Assembly: GCF_000721075.1 (NCBI RefSeq)
Contig: NZ_JOEQ01000004.1
Coordinates: 1 to 64,000 of the forward strand
DNA: 64,000 nucleotides
Direction: 5' to 3'
Origin: Streptosporangium amethystogenes
Lineage (GTDB): Bacteria > Actinomycetota > Actinomycetes > Streptosporangiales > Streptosporangiaceae
Translations under genes and position numbers: made by a program
Shown: one piece after another, positions 33,690 through 42,625 of the stretch
Layout: each line of letters opens with the position of its first letter
Position numbering within the stretch: position 1 is the stretch's first letter
Notes under the pieces: model-generated
What the model was told of the DNA's origin: nothing
The model's input: only the letters and a program-made list of their open reading frames with translations
Database searches by the model: none

Positions 33690-34373
33690 ATGCCATTGAA
33701 TCGACGATTCGCCCGAGTCACGGTCAGCTGCGCGTTCGCGGCGATCACCGTCCTGAGCCTCGGAGCCTTCTCACCCGCCCCGCCGGCCTCCCCGGGCTAC
33801 CCGGGCGGCTCGCCGGCCTCGCCGGCTTCCCCGGCTTCCCCGGTCCGGCGGGTCGATCCGCCCCCCAGGCCCACGGCGCGCGCCCTGACCGCCGACGAGA
33901 TCCGCAGGCGGGGGCTGGACAAGTACATCGACATGTCCCGCCAGCAGGAGACCCCTCCCAGGATCATCGACACCAACCAGGGCAAGTTCTCCAGCGGCAT
34001 CCTGTCGCCCGCCAGGCAGTTCTCCAACACCTCCGGTAACTTCACGTCGGGCTGCTGGTATCTGACGACCACGTACGGGGCTCCCGGCCTCAACGGGGTC
34101 GGCTACCACACCTGGTGCGGTAACGGCACCCAGATCACGTACACCTCGGCGAGCTGCACGGGAAGCACCAACCTGCCCACCTACATGTACGAGGGCTGCC
34201 AGAACATCCAGGCGTACGGGGTCGGCTGGAACGTCTGGGACGTCACGGACGGATGGCGTTTCTGCACCTCCTACAACCCCTACACGGGCGTGTGCTCCTC
34301 CCGGGCCTACCCGTGGCAGAAGAACCGCTACGGGGCGGGCGGCCAGGTCTGGCTCCTCGGCTGGGGCAACTAG
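33690..34373 (+). CDS. secreted Pro-rich protein of unknown function
   Basis: 227 residues. Signal peptide 1-28; then a low-complexity PASPGYPGGSPASPASPASP stretch to about 52; then a polar C-terminal domain (75-227) rich in Tyr, Trp, Asn and Gly with six or more cysteines (SGCWYL, TWCGNG, SASCTGS, EGCQN, FCTSY, GVCSSR). Such pairing suggests a disulfide-stabilised extracellular domain. AAGGAG lies eight bases before ATG 33690. No family is recognised. Followed by a strong hairpin terminator, so monocistronic. Confidence 0.75.
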   Translation: MPLNRRFARVTVSCAFAAITVLSLGAFSPAPPASPGYPGGSPASPASPASPVRRVDPPPRPTARALTADEIRRRGLDKYIDMSRQQETPPRIIDTNQGKFSSGILSPARQFSNTSGNFTSGCWYLTTTYGAPGLNGVGYHTWCGNGTQITYTSASCTGSTNLPTYMYEGCQNIQAYGVGWNVWDVTDGWRFCTSYNPYTGVCSSRAYPWQKNRYGAGGQVWLLGWGN

Positions 34374-34404
34374 GCGCCGACCCCGGACTCGCGACTCACG
34401 GCGG

Positions 34405-34432
34405 CGGCGCCGGCCTCACCAGGCCGGCGCCG
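34405..34432 (+). terminator. hairpin after the secreted Pro-rich protein gene
   Basis: A perfect 12-bp stem CGGCGCCGGCCT / AGGCCGGCGCCG with a CACC loop, 31 bp after the stop; followed by TCGCCGTTCCG, no true T-tract. Confidence 0.7.
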
Positions 34433-34586
34433 TCGCCGTTCCGTCTCCCGCCCTCCGGAGCGGTGGCCGGACAGGCGGAACGAGGCCGGGCGGGCACGAC
34501 AGATAATTCATCACTTGTTGATTTATTACCCTCCCCGGCCTAACGTTGCAGCACGCATCAGACGCAGCGACACAGGGAGCGGCCCG

Positions 34587-37451
34587 ATGGACGGCGTGGA
34601 GCATGACCGGCTGACCGACGGCATCCCGGCCACGACGCTTCCGGCGGGAGCTCAGCAGGGCGCGCCCCTGCCTCTCGTCCTGAGATTCGAGGACATCGGG
34701 GCGGAGATGCTGCCCCTGGTCGGCGGCAAGGCGGCCAATCTCGGCGTGCTCACCACCGCCGGGCTCCCCGTTCCCCCGGGCCTGTGCGTCACCACCGAGG
34801 CCTACCGCAGGGTCACCGAGCGGACCGCGCTGAAGGACCTGCTCACCGCGCTCGCCGCCACGCCCGCCGAGGACGTCGCCACCCTGAACGCGCTGGCCGC
34901 CAAGGCCCGTGAGACCGTGCTCGCCGCGCCGGTCCCCGACGACATCGCGGACGCCGCGAGGAGCGGCGCGGACGGCCCCGTCGCGGTCCGCTCCTCCGCG
35001 ACCGCCGAGGACCTGCCGCACGCCAGCTTCGCCGGGCAGCAGGACACCTACCTCAACGTGATCGGCGCCGACGCCGTACTGGACGCGGTCCGGCGGTGCT
35101 GGGCCTCGCTCTGGACCGACCGGGCCGTCGCCTACCGGGTCGCCAACGGCATCGACCACGGCGCGGTGCGCCTGGCGGTGGTCATCCAGCAGATGGTCTT
35201 CTCCGAGGTGGCCGGGGTGATGTTCACCGCCAACCCGGTCACCGGGCGGCGGCGTGAGGCGGTGATCGACGCCAGTCCCGGTCTCGGCGAGGCCGTGGTC
35301 TCCGGCGCGGTCAATCCCGACCACTTCGTGCTCGACACCGCCACCGGCCGGATCACCGAGCGCCGCCTGGGAGACAAGCAGGTGGCCGTACGGCCGCTGG
35401 TGGGCGGCGGCGTCGAGCACGTCGAGACCCCCGCGGACCTCGTGGAGCGGGCCTGCGTCACCGACGCGCGGCTGGAGGCGCTGGCCGAGCTCGGCGACCG
35501 GGTCGAGCGGCACTACGGGACACCCCAGGACATCGAGTGGGCCGTCGACGCCGCCGGTGTGCTCTGGCTGACCCAGGCGCGCCCGATCACCACCCTCTAC
35601 CCGATCCCCCACCACGCGGAGCCGTCCGCGAGCCCGCCGGGCGGCGCTCCCCTGCCCGGCGACACCCGGATCTACTTCTGCTTCAGCCTGGCCCAGGGTC
35701 TCCACCGGCCGATCACCCCCATGGGCATCTCGGCCTTCAGGCTGCTGTCGTCATCGGTGTCCGAGATTCTGGGAATGCCGGTGGCCGACCGGCCGGCCGG
35801 GGCCCCGCCCGTCGCCGAGGCGGGCGGGCGGCTGTTCTTCGACGTCACCGGCCTCATCCGCGGCCGGGTGGGACGGGTGGCCTTCCCGAAGGTGCTCGAC
35901 GTGATGGAGGCCAGGTCCGCGAAGGTGCTGCGCGGCCTGTTCGACGACCCCCGGTTCGGTGTCACCCAGCCCTCGCTCCGGCCGCCGCTGCGCCGGGCGG
36001 TGCGGATCGCGGCCCGCTTCCACCTCCCGCGCCGCTTCGTGCGGGCCGTGCGCGACCCCGCCTCGGCGCACCGGGACGTGGCGCTGCTGCGGGAGCGGCT
36101 GCGGGGACGGCTCCCGGCACCGGAGGGCGCCACCCCGGCCGAGCGTCTCGACCATGTGGAGCGGATGCTGGGCGGCCAGATCCTCCCGCTGCTGCCGGCC
36201 ATCGCCCCGGCCGCGGCCGCCGGGTTCGCGATGCTCGGCCTGGCCGCCCTGGTACTGGGCGACCGGGCCCGGCCCGGTGAGCTGGAGACGGTGCTGCGCG
36301 GGCTCCCGCACAACGTGACCACCGAGATGGACCTGGCACTGTGGCGGCTGGCCGCCCGCATCCGCGAGGACGGCGAGGCCGTCTCCCTGCTGCTCGGCAC
36401 CTCTGCCGCCGAGCTGGCCGAACGCTTCCACGCCGGGACGCTGCCCCGCGTGCTGGGAGACGGCCTGGCGGACTTTCTCTCCGGCTACGGCGTCAGGGCG
36501 GTCGCCGAGATCGACCTCGGGGTGCCGCGCTGGTCGGAGGAGCCGACCCACATCCTCGGCGTCCTCGCCAACTACCTGCGGCTGGAGGACCCCGCGCTGG
36601 CCCCCGACGCGCTGTTCGCCAGGGGCGCCACCGAGGCCACCGCCATGATCGAGACCTTGAGCGGGCGGGCCGGAGGGCTGCGCGGGCACCTCGTCCGCTT
36701 CGCGCTCGGCCGGACCCGCGCGCTGGCGGGCCTGCGTGAGATGCCCAAGTACGTCGTGGTGACCGCCCTGGCCGCGATGCGGGCCGAGTTGCTGGCCGTC
36801 GGTGCCGAGCTGGCCTCCCGGGGCCTGCTCTCCCGCGCCGACGACGTCTTCTTCCTGACCTTCCGCGAGGCGCGGGAGGCCGTCGCGCCCACGGCCGACG
36901 GTGACCGGCCGGTGCCCTCCCCCGCCCCGGCGGAGGCCGCCGCGCACCCGTCCGATGCGGCCGTACGGCCCGCGCCGGCGGATCTCGTGGCGGGGCGGCG
37001 CGCGGAGGCCGCCCGCGAGTCGCGCCGCAGGCACGTCCCCCGCGTCCTGCTGTCCGACGGCACCGAACCGGAGGCCACCGCCGTACGGACACCGGTGGAC
37101 GGCGCGCTGACCGGCACCCCGGCCTCGGCGGGCACCGTCACCGGTGCCGCCAGGGTCGTCCTCGACCCGGTCGGCGCGCACCTGGAACCCGGGGAGATCC
37201 TGGTCTGCCCCTCCACCGACCCCGGCTGGACCCCGCTGTTCCTGACGGCGGGCGGCCTGGTGATGGAGATGGGCGGCGCCAACTCGCACGGCGCCGTGGT
37301 GGCCCGCGAGTACGGTATCCCGGCCGTGGTGGGCGTGAGCGGGGCGACCGAGCACATCGTCACCGGCCAGGAGATCACCGTCGACGGCGCCTCCGGCGTC
37401 GTCACCGCCGCCCGACCGGCCTCCGGCGACAGGTCACCGGAGGCCGGATGA
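34587..37451 (+). CDS. rifampin phosphotransferase/PEP synthase-like enzyme
   Basis: 954 residues in the three-domain layout of this family: an ATP-grasp PPDK_N domain (about 32-345; LVGGKAANLG, AVRSSATAEDLPHASFAGQQ, EWAVD), a helical middle, and a C-terminal swivelling PEP-utiliser domain with GGANSHGAVVAREYGIPAVV containing the phospho-carrier His. The His sits in SHG, as in rifampin phosphotransferases, rather than in the TCHA of PEP synthase. It could inactivate a hydroxylated antibiotic or phosphorylate another metabolite; substrate unproven. CAGGGAG precedes ATG 34587. It ends 26 bp from the convergent peptide cluster. Confidence 0.85.
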   Translation: MDGVEHDRLTDGIPATTLPAGAQQGAPLPLVLRFEDIGAEMLPLVGGKAANLGVLTTAGLPVPPGLCVTTEAYRRVTERTALKDLLTALAATPAEDVATLNALAAKARETVLAAPVPDDIADAARSGADGPVAVRSSATAEDLPHASFAGQQDTYLNVIGADAVLDAVRRCWASLWTDRAVAYRVANGIDHGAVRLAVVIQQMVFSEVAGVMFTANPVTGRRREAVIDASPGLGEAVVSGAVNPDHFVLDTATGRITERRLGDKQVAVRPLVGGGVEHVETPADLVERACVTDARLEALAELGDRVERHYGTPQDIEWAVDAAGVLWLTQARPITTLYPIPHHAEPSASPPGGAPLPGDTRIYFCFSLAQGLHRPITPMGISAFRLLSSSVSEILGMPVADRPAGAPPVAEAGGRLFFDVTGLIRGRVGRVAFPKVLDVMEARSAKVLRGLFDDPRFGVTQPSLRPPLRRAVRIAARFHLPRRFVRAVRDPASAHRDVALLRERLRGRLPAPEGATPAERLDHVERMLGGQILPLLPAIAPAAAAGFAMLGLAALVLGDRARPGELETVLRGLPHNVTTEMDLALWRLAARIREDGEAVSLLLGTSAAELAERFHAGTLPRVLGDGLADFLSGYGVRAVAEIDLGVPRWSEEPTHILGVLANYLRLEDPALAPDALFARGATEATAMIETLSGRAGGLRGHLVRFALGRTRALAGLREMPKYVVVTALAAMRAELLAVGAELASRGLLSRADDVFFLTFREAREAVAPTADGDRPVPSPAPAEAAAHPSDAAVRPAPADLVAGRRAEAARESRRRHVPRVLLSDGTEPEATAVRTPVDGALTGTPASAGTVTGAARVVLDPVGAHLEPGEILVCPSTDPGWTPLFLTAGGLVMEMGGANSHGAVVAREYGIPAVVGVSGATEHIVTGQEITVDGASGVVTAARPASGDRSPEAG

Positions 37452-37477
37452 TCACCTACGACGTGGTGCGGGACGGG

Positions 37478-37597
37478 TCAGACCCAGGTGTGGTTGGGCC
37501 CGCACGTGTAGTAGTAGCAGGTGTAGGGGGCGCAGGGATACAGACCGCTCTCCTGCGGGGCGGGGAGCATGTCCAGGACGTTGATGTCGAGTTCCAT
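37478..37597 (-). CDS. candidate RiPP precursor A (39 residues, Cys/Tyr-rich)
   Basis: ATG 37597 has GGAAAGG eight bases upstream. The product starts MELDINVLDMLPAP (1-14), nearly the same as precursor B, and ends in a Tyr/Cys/Pro-rich part: cysteines at 22, 27 and 32, tyrosines at 20, 25 and 28-30, ending in TWV. The conserved N-terminal part is leader-like and loosely resembles the FxLD/FNLD recognition box of other RiPP leaders; the C-terminal part would be the core. It is the last gene of the minus-strand maturation cluster. The core holds no Asp/Glu after E16, so an omega-ester product is not obvious. Confidence 0.68.
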   Translation of the reverse strand: MELDINVLDMLPAPQESGLYPCAPYTCYYYTCGPNHTWV

Positions 37598-37898
37598 CCA
37601 ACTGACCTTTCCGTGAGTATGGGTTTTCGCTCGATCAGACGGTGACTCCCGGCACCGCCGGTCCGGCGTTCGGGCGGCGAGGCCGGCGAGTGCGGATCGA
37701 GCGGGCCGGACTGTGTGCACGGGCCTGCGCGGGTGACGGGCCCGAGGGTCACTCCAGGGCCGGCAGGGCGGATCAGCGGGCGCGGGGACCACAGGTCACC
37801 GCGCCCGCGACCGGGTTCGGCACCTATGAACTGCCGCGCAGGTGTCCGCTCATCCGTCTGTCACGCGGATACCGGCGGGGCGAGGTGCACCTCCGTCG
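37598..37898. other. 301-bp gap between precursor genes A and C
   Basis: No gene is supported on either strand. It should contain the promoter or processing site for precursor A. A GAGGTGCACCTC palindrome is at about 37882-37893. Confidence 0.45.
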
Positions 37899-38054
37899 CT
37901 ATACACCGTCCTCCATGGAGACACCCGGCGGGTCCATGTGTATACCCGTCGACATGCACTGCTGCCCGCCGTTGACGTAGCCGAGGGCGCTCTCGTCCAG
38001 CTCCGTCCCGAACGGAGCAATGTCCCCGAGTTCAGTGCGCGGCTTCATGGCCAT
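37899..38054 (-). CDS. candidate RiPP precursor C (51 residues, double-glycine leader)
   Basis: ATG 38054 follows AAGGAGG at eight bases. Residues 1-30 look like a classical leader: acidic ELGDIAPFGTELDESALGYV and then N-G-G at 28-30. The remaining 21 residues form a core with Cys33, Ser35, Thr36, Asp41, a PP turn, Ser46, Glu48 and Asp49. Hydroxyl side chains paired with Asp/Glu are what ATP-grasp ligases join into omega-ester rings in graspetides. The C39 peptidase of the exporter in the same cluster is the expected leader protease, cutting after GG. No family match is recalled. Confidence 0.7.
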   Translation of the reverse strand: MAMKPRTELGDIAPFGTELDESALGYVNGGQQCMSTGIHMDPPGVSMEDGV

Positions 38055-38111
38055 GACACATTCCTCCTTTCCTGTACAGAAGGGAATACCGTGACCACTG
38101 TCGACGACTCC

Positions 38112-38141
38112 GCTTACCGGGGACTTAACAACGGTTGCCAA
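38112..38141 (-). promoter_or_regulatory. possible promoter of precursor C
   Basis: On the minus strand TTGGCA (38141-38136), an 18-bp spacer and GTAAGC (38117-38112) resemble a SigA promoter. The -35 lies in a perfect 13-bp inverted repeat CGGTTGCCAACCG (38132-38144). This would allow precursor expression above that of the enzymes. Confidence 0.35.
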
Positions 38142-38198
38142 CCGCTCTCTTTAGAGGGCTTAAGAAAATTTCCGGTCGCCTGTCCCTGCGGTTCCCCG

Positions 38199-39329
38199 TC
38201 AGGCCCGCAGGTCGGCGGTGAGCTCGTCGGTACGGGCCCGGCTGCCCCAGAACCACTCCACGTGGGCGTGCCGCCGTTGCTCCGCCAGCCAGTCATCGAA
38301 GATCCGCATCTCGACAAGCCTTCGAGTCGTCTCGTCGAACACCGCCGGTTCCACGGCCAGCACGTACCCGACACAGAAAGCACCGTCCGGGAGCCTCGCC
38401 GGTCCGAGCACTTCCCCTGCCCGCGTGTCCGAGGCCGCGGCGCCGAAAAGAGCGACCAGGTCGCCTCTGCCGTTTCCCTCCATCCGGCAGGTGGCCACGC
38501 CCTCCAGCACCGCCCCGACCGCCAGCGTGACGGGATCGGGTCCCCCGCCTCCACCGGTCGTCTCCGGCTCGCCGGGCGGCACGACCGTGCCGTCCTCCCC
38601 GGCCCCTGCCGATCGTCCGGTACGCAGAAGGGCGGCGGCGGCCTCAGCATGATCGGGGTCGGCGTACCGCAGCCTGACGACGCGCAACCGGTCGAACTCC
38701 TCGCGATGGGCGGTGAAGAACTCCTCCGCCCGCCCCTCGACCAGCTCCCGGCGCAGGGCCGCCACCGCCGCCTCGCTCGCCACGATCTCCTCCAGGCGGG
38801 CATGACTCAGGCCGCGCTCGGCCATCCACTCCCGTACCGCCTGCGCGGTCAGCAGACCACGTGCGCGGCGGAAGGCGTTCATGGCCTCTTGAAGCCCTTC
38901 GGCGGAGAGGTCCTGGTCGCGGGCGTCCACGGCCTGCTCGACCAGGGCGGCGTTCACCAGGCGCCTGGCGAGAGCGACACCGTCCCACAGCACGTCGAGT
39001 ACCGAGACCACCTGCTGCATCGTCATGTCGACGCCGTTGACGCGCAGGACGAGCTGCTCACCGGAGCGCTGACCTCCCCGCAGCGGCCAGGGGATCACCC
39101 GGTCCGGCGCGAAGGCCAGCGAGGCGGTGCCCTCGGACGAGGGGAACAGCAGGTCGTAGTGGTACTCGTCGGTGGCCGCCTCGCGCTGCCACAGCAGCCG
39201 CATCCTCGTCTCCGGATACCGGGCGCGCAACTCCGCCAGTCGCTCCCTCGCGTGCCCCGGCGACACGCCGTCCAGCCCGCGTAGCCATTCCAGGGCGTCT
39301 CCCAGGAGGTCGGGAGGCGTGGTCAGCAT
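38199..39329 (-). CDS. PpiC-related peptide maturation protein
   Basis: 376 residues. The N-terminal ~115 are a mixed alpha/beta region (YHYDLLFPSSEGTASLAFAPD). Residues 115-215 are helical and resemble the SurA/PpiC chaperone part (MTMQQVVSVLDVLWDGVALA, then AVREWMAERGLSHARLEEIV and FFTAHREEFDRLRVVRLRYA). A Gly/Pro-rich insertion near 245-265 precedes a final domain (GEVLGPARLPDGAFCVGYVL). From memory it fits the putative peptide maturation system family TIGR04500, which accompanies C39 exporters. AAGGAG precedes ATG 39329, two bases after the ATP-grasp stop, so the genes are coupled. It could hold or isomerise the precursor for the ligase. Confidence 0.72.
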   Translation of the reverse strand: MLTTPPDLLGDALEWLRGLDGVSPGHARERLAELRARYPETRMRLLWQREAATDEYHYDLLFPSSEGTASLAFAPDRVIPWPLRGGQRSGEQLVLRVNGVDMTMQQVVSVLDVLWDGVALARRLVNAALVEQAVDARDQDLSAEGLQEAMNAFRRARGLLTAQAVREWMAERGLSHARLEEIVASEAAVAALRRELVEGRAEEFFTAHREEFDRLRVVRLRYADPDHAEAAAALLRTGRSAGAGEDGTVVPPGEPETTGGGGGPDPVTLAVGAVLEGVATCRMEGNGRGDLVALFGAAASDTRAGEVLGPARLPDGAFCVGYVLAVEPAVFDETTRRLVEMRIFDDWLAEQRRHAHVEWFWGSRARTDELTADLRA

Positions 39330-39331
39330 GG

Positions 39332-40318
39332 TCAGACTCCTTCCAGTAACAGATCGCAGACGGCCTCGCTGATCGGCAGACCGGTCAGCTCCTCGATCCA
39401 CAGCCACTGCCCGTTGGGGTTGATCTCCAGGAACACATACCGGCCGTCCGGAGTCAGAACCAGGTCGAAGGCTCCGTAGGCGAGCCCGAGACGGTCCGTC
39501 ATCACCAGGCAGCGGCGAGCGACCTCGTCGGGGAGCTCGTGCACGCCGTGCGGTGTCATCCCGAGGTCGTACCGGCGCCAGTCCACCCTCGCCCGGTTGC
39601 TGTCCTGCGAGTGGATCTCGGCCGCGAACACCCGCGTGCCGACCACGGTGACCCGCAGTTCCAGCCGCTTGGGCACGTACCGCTGCGCGATGACCGGGCA
39701 GAAGCGCAGCGCCTCCGCGTACGCCAGATCGCGGGCCGAGACGAAGTCGCACTTGCGGACGACCGCGTGACCCCCGGCGAGGTTCTCCACCCACGGCGTG
39801 CCCATGGGCTTGGTGATGATGTGCCCGTCATGACGATTGTGAAAGTCCCACAGGGCGTCCGCCCGGGTCGCGATCAGCGTCTCCGGGATCTCGAAGCCCA
39901 GCTCGGCGGCCAGGATGAGCTGGGACGGCTTGTGCGCGGCCCGCCGGAACACCGACTCTCGTCCGGGCACCGTACGGCACGGCAGGTGCTCCCAGAGGTC
40001 GGTGATCAGGTTCGCGCCCTCCTTGGCGGCGTAGGCGGCCACCGATGGGTCGGTGATCGCCGGGTGGGCCTCCGCCGGTCTGGGGCGGCGCCACCACAGC
40101 GCGGTCAGCGAGTCCAGGTCGAGCGTGCCGGACTCGGTGTGCAGCAGCCGCCGGGCCAGGCCGCGAGCGGTGTAGGCCAGCTCGACATGGGCCCGGGTGA
40201 GGTAGTCCCCGTTGTCGAAGACGGTGGTGCGGGCACCGCGTGCGGCCAGCAGGTGCCGGACGTGGTCGGCGTGCGGGTCGTGGTCACGGGTGAGGACGAG
40301 AACATGCGGGGGTGACAC
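39332..40318 (-). CDS. MvdC/MvdD-like ATP-grasp peptide ligase
   Basis: 328 residues, RimK-like ATP-grasp. Early ALWWRRPRP at 73-81 is typical of MvdC/MvdD maturases; K170 (HIITKPMG) should contact ATP; LEINPNGQWLWIEE at 297-310 gives the Mg-binding E298 and N300. Characterised relatives activate Asp/Glu side chains of a precursor peptide and close omega-ester or omega-amide rings (microviridins, graspetides). GTG 40318 follows AAGGAG. It lies between the exporter (73 bp) and the PpiC-like gene (2 bp) in one minus-strand unit. Its substrate among the three small peptides is unproven. Confidence 0.88.
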   Translation of the reverse strand: MSPPHVLVLTRDHDPHADHVRHLLAARGARTTVFDNGDYLTRAHVELAYTARGLARRLLHTESGTLDLDSLTALWWRRPRPAEAHPAITDPSVAAYAAKEGANLITDLWEHLPCRTVPGRESVFRRAAHKPSQLILAAELGFEIPETLIATRADALWDFHNRHDGHIITKPMGTPWVENLAGGHAVVRKCDFVSARDLAYAEALRFCPVIAQRYVPKRLELRVTVVGTRVFAAEIHSQDSNRARVDWRRYDLGMTPHGVHELPDEVARRCLVMTDRLGLAYGAFDLVLTPDGRYVFLEINPNGQWLWIEELTGLPISEAVCDLLLEGV

Positions 40319-40391
40319 GGATCTCCTTGGAGAGCAAGCGGCGCGCGGGTTCGCCGTCGGAAAACGATGCCGCGGAATCTGGTCCTGTGGA

Positions 40392-42605
40392 TCACTCGCG
40401 AACGACCGCGGGACTCCTCGGCAGTTGCGCCCGGACGAGGCTCGCGTACCGGCCGCCCAGGTGTACCAGTGCGTCGTGGGTGCCGCTCTCGGCGATCCGG
40501 CCGCCGTCCAGCACCAGGATCAGGTCGGCGTCCCTGACCGTGCTCAGCCGATGGGCGATGACGATCCGCGTCTGGGGGAGGGTGTCGAGGTTCGCGCTCA
40601 GCGCCGCCTCGGTGTCGGTGTCGAGATGGCTGGTGGCCTCGTCGAGCAGCAGGATCCGCGGCCGGGCCAGTATCGCCCTGGCCAGGGCGACGCGCTGACG
40701 CTGTCCGCCGGACAGGCCCCCACCCTCGGTCAGCAGGGTGTGGTACCCGAGGGGCATGGCGATGACGTCATCGTGGACGCAGGCCAGCCGGGCCGCCTCC
40801 TCCACCTCCTTCAACGAGGCGGCGGGGCTGCCCAGTGCGATGTTGTCCGCGATCGAACCGGTGAACAGGGTGGGCTCCTGGGTGACCACCCCGAAGCGAC
40901 GCCGTAGCCGTCCCGGATTCAGGCGGGAGGCCGGTACGCCGTCGTGGAGAAGCTCGCCCTCGACCGGCGGGAACAGCCCCAGCAGGAGCCGCGCGAGGGT
41001 GGTCTTACCGGACCCCGACCTTCCGACCAGCGCGACCTTCTGCCCGGGGGCGACGCACAGATCGATCCCGCGGACGATCCACGGGCTCTCGGGCGCGTAC
41101 CGGAAGCCGACCGCCCTCAGCTCGATCCCGCTCCGCGCTCCGGCACCGGGGCGACCGGCCGGCGCGGAGGACTCCGGAGCCTCGCCCTTGTCACCCGCCG
41201 TGCCGTCGGGGCCGGTCTCGGGGGCGGGCTCGGGGGCGGTCTCCCAGATGTCGGCGAGCCGCTCGGCCTGGGTGCGGGCGGTCTGGAGGCTTCGCAGCCC
41301 GGCGGTCAACGAGGCCAGCGGTGCCAGGGCCGCGGAGGCCAGGGCCAGCACGCCGAGCAGTGCGCCGGGGGTGATCCGATGGTCCACCACCTGCCACGCG
41401 CCGACCCACAGCAGCGCCAGCGGGGTGGCGAACCTGAGTGCTCCCAGCGCGGTTTCCTGTACTCCCTGGGCCAGCCCGCTGCGCCGCGTCCGCTGCGTCT
41501 GGACGTTCAGCAGACGTGTCCAGCGTTCCAGAACCTGAGGTTCCGCTCCGGACGATTTGATCGTCTCGATTCCCTTGACGGCCTCGATGAGCTGCCCCTG
41601 TGCGTCATTGCGCGCCTCGTGCTCGCGATGGACCAGGTCGCGGATTCGATGCCGGGTGACGAGGAGCACGAGGAACTGGGCCGCTGTCAGGACGACGAGC
41701 ACCGCGCCGATCAGCGGCGACCGTACGGTGACCGCGACGAGATAACCGACGGCCAGAGTGCCGTCGAGCAGGGTGGACAGCAGCTGACCGGTGAGGATGT
41801 CCCGCAGCAGGCCGGCTCCGGTGATCCGCGAGACCAGATCGGCCGAGCCCCGGTGGGCGAAGAAGCGGAAGGGCAGGGTGAGCAGCCGCCTGGCCAGGTC
41901 GTCGAGCAGGGCGGTGTCGGCCCTGGCCCGCAGCACGAGCAGCGCCCAGGTACGCAACCCTCCGGCCACGAGATGGGCGATCACCGCCACCGCCGCGGCC
42001 AGTCCCATCAGGGGGAGCACGTCGATCTCCCCGCGTCCCAGCACCCGGTCCACGACGCTTTCGGTGGCGGCCGGCAGGACGAGCCCGAGACCCTGCAGGA
42101 CGAGGCTGAGCAGTACCAGAGCGGCCAGGATGCCCCGGTGCCTCAGCACGATGAAGCGGACGTAGCGCGACCACCAGGATCGCCTCTCGCCGAGGTGGCC
42201 CCGCTGGAAGTCCGGGCCGGGGGCGAAGGTGAAGACCACATCGCTGTAGTCCCGCGCGAACTCCTCCCGGGTGAGCCTCAGCCGCCCGGTCCCCGGGTCG
42301 ACGATCGTGATCCATCCTCTGGCCGCCCGTTCCACCACCACGAAGTGCCTGGCACGCCAGTAGGCGATGGCCGGCAGGGGTATCTCGGGCACGTGCGCCG
42401 CGGGCAGGGAGAACGCCCGGGTGGTGAGCCCGCGCGCCCGTGCGACGCGTACCAGGGTGAGCGCGCTGACGCCGTCCCGTCCCACCCCCATCTCCTCGGC
42501 CAGGGCGCGCACGGAGGTGTGGTGCCCGTATGAGCCCAGGATCATCGCGAGGCAGGCGGCCCCGCATTCGACCAGGCTGTGCTGCAGTATGACTGGAACC
42601 CGCAT
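40392..42605 (-). CDS. C39 peptidase-ABC exporter (peptide processing and export)
   Basis: 737 residues. The N-terminal C39 peptidase domain has Q8, catalytic C14 (LVECGAAC), H87 (ARHFVVV) and D103 (IVDPGTG), so the cysteine protease is intact and should cut double-glycine leaders. A six-helix membrane domain (about 155-450), a Pro/Ala/Glu-rich linker and the ABC ATPase follow: Walker A VGRSGSGKT, LSGGQRQR, Walker B ILLLDEATSHLD and the switch His IAHRLST. ATG 42605 begins 20 bp after precursor B and has no ribosome site of its own, so translation may be coupled. The frame is open to 42902 but upstream codons are unrelated. Confidence 0.92.
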   Translation of the reverse strand: MRVPVILQHSLVECGAACLAMILGSYGHHTSVRALAEEMGVGRDGVSALTLVRVARARGLTTRAFSLPAAHVPEIPLPAIAYWRARHFVVVERAARGWITIVDPGTGRLRLTREEFARDYSDVVFTFAPGPDFQRGHLGERRSWWSRYVRFIVLRHRGILAALVLLSLVLQGLGLVLPAATESVVDRVLGRGEIDVLPLMGLAAAVAVIAHLVAGGLRTWALLVLRARADTALLDDLARRLLTLPFRFFAHRGSADLVSRITGAGLLRDILTGQLLSTLLDGTLAVGYLVAVTVRSPLIGAVLVVLTAAQFLVLLVTRHRIRDLVHREHEARNDAQGQLIEAVKGIETIKSSGAEPQVLERWTRLLNVQTQRTRRSGLAQGVQETALGALRFATPLALLWVGAWQVVDHRITPGALLGVLALASAALAPLASLTAGLRSLQTARTQAERLADIWETAPEPAPETGPDGTAGDKGEAPESSAPAGRPGAGARSGIELRAVGFRYAPESPWIVRGIDLCVAPGQKVALVGRSGSGKTTLARLLLGLFPPVEGELLHDGVPASRLNPGRLRRRFGVVTQEPTLFTGSIADNIALGSPAASLKEVEEAARLACVHDDVIAMPLGYHTLLTEGGGLSGGQRQRVALARAILARPRILLLDEATSHLDTDTEAALSANLDTLPQTRIVIAHRLSTVRDADLILVLDGGRIAESGTHDALVHLGGRYASLVRAQLPRSPAVVRE

Positions 42606-42625
42606 GGACGGTGGTGTCCGAGGCT

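Noticed and set aside
33690-34373. Calling the secreted Pro-rich protein a lectin or hydrolase
   Set aside because: Cys and aromatic residues suggest a folded extracellular domain, but no family motif could be identified.
37478-37597. Calling precursor A an FxLD lanthipeptide
   Set aside because: The leader is only loosely similar and no lanthionine synthetase or FxLD methyltransferase is nearby.
37641-38300. Plus-strand frames over the precursor genes
   Set aside because: No ribosome sites or domains. The minus-strand ORFs have strong ribosome sites and shared leader sequence.
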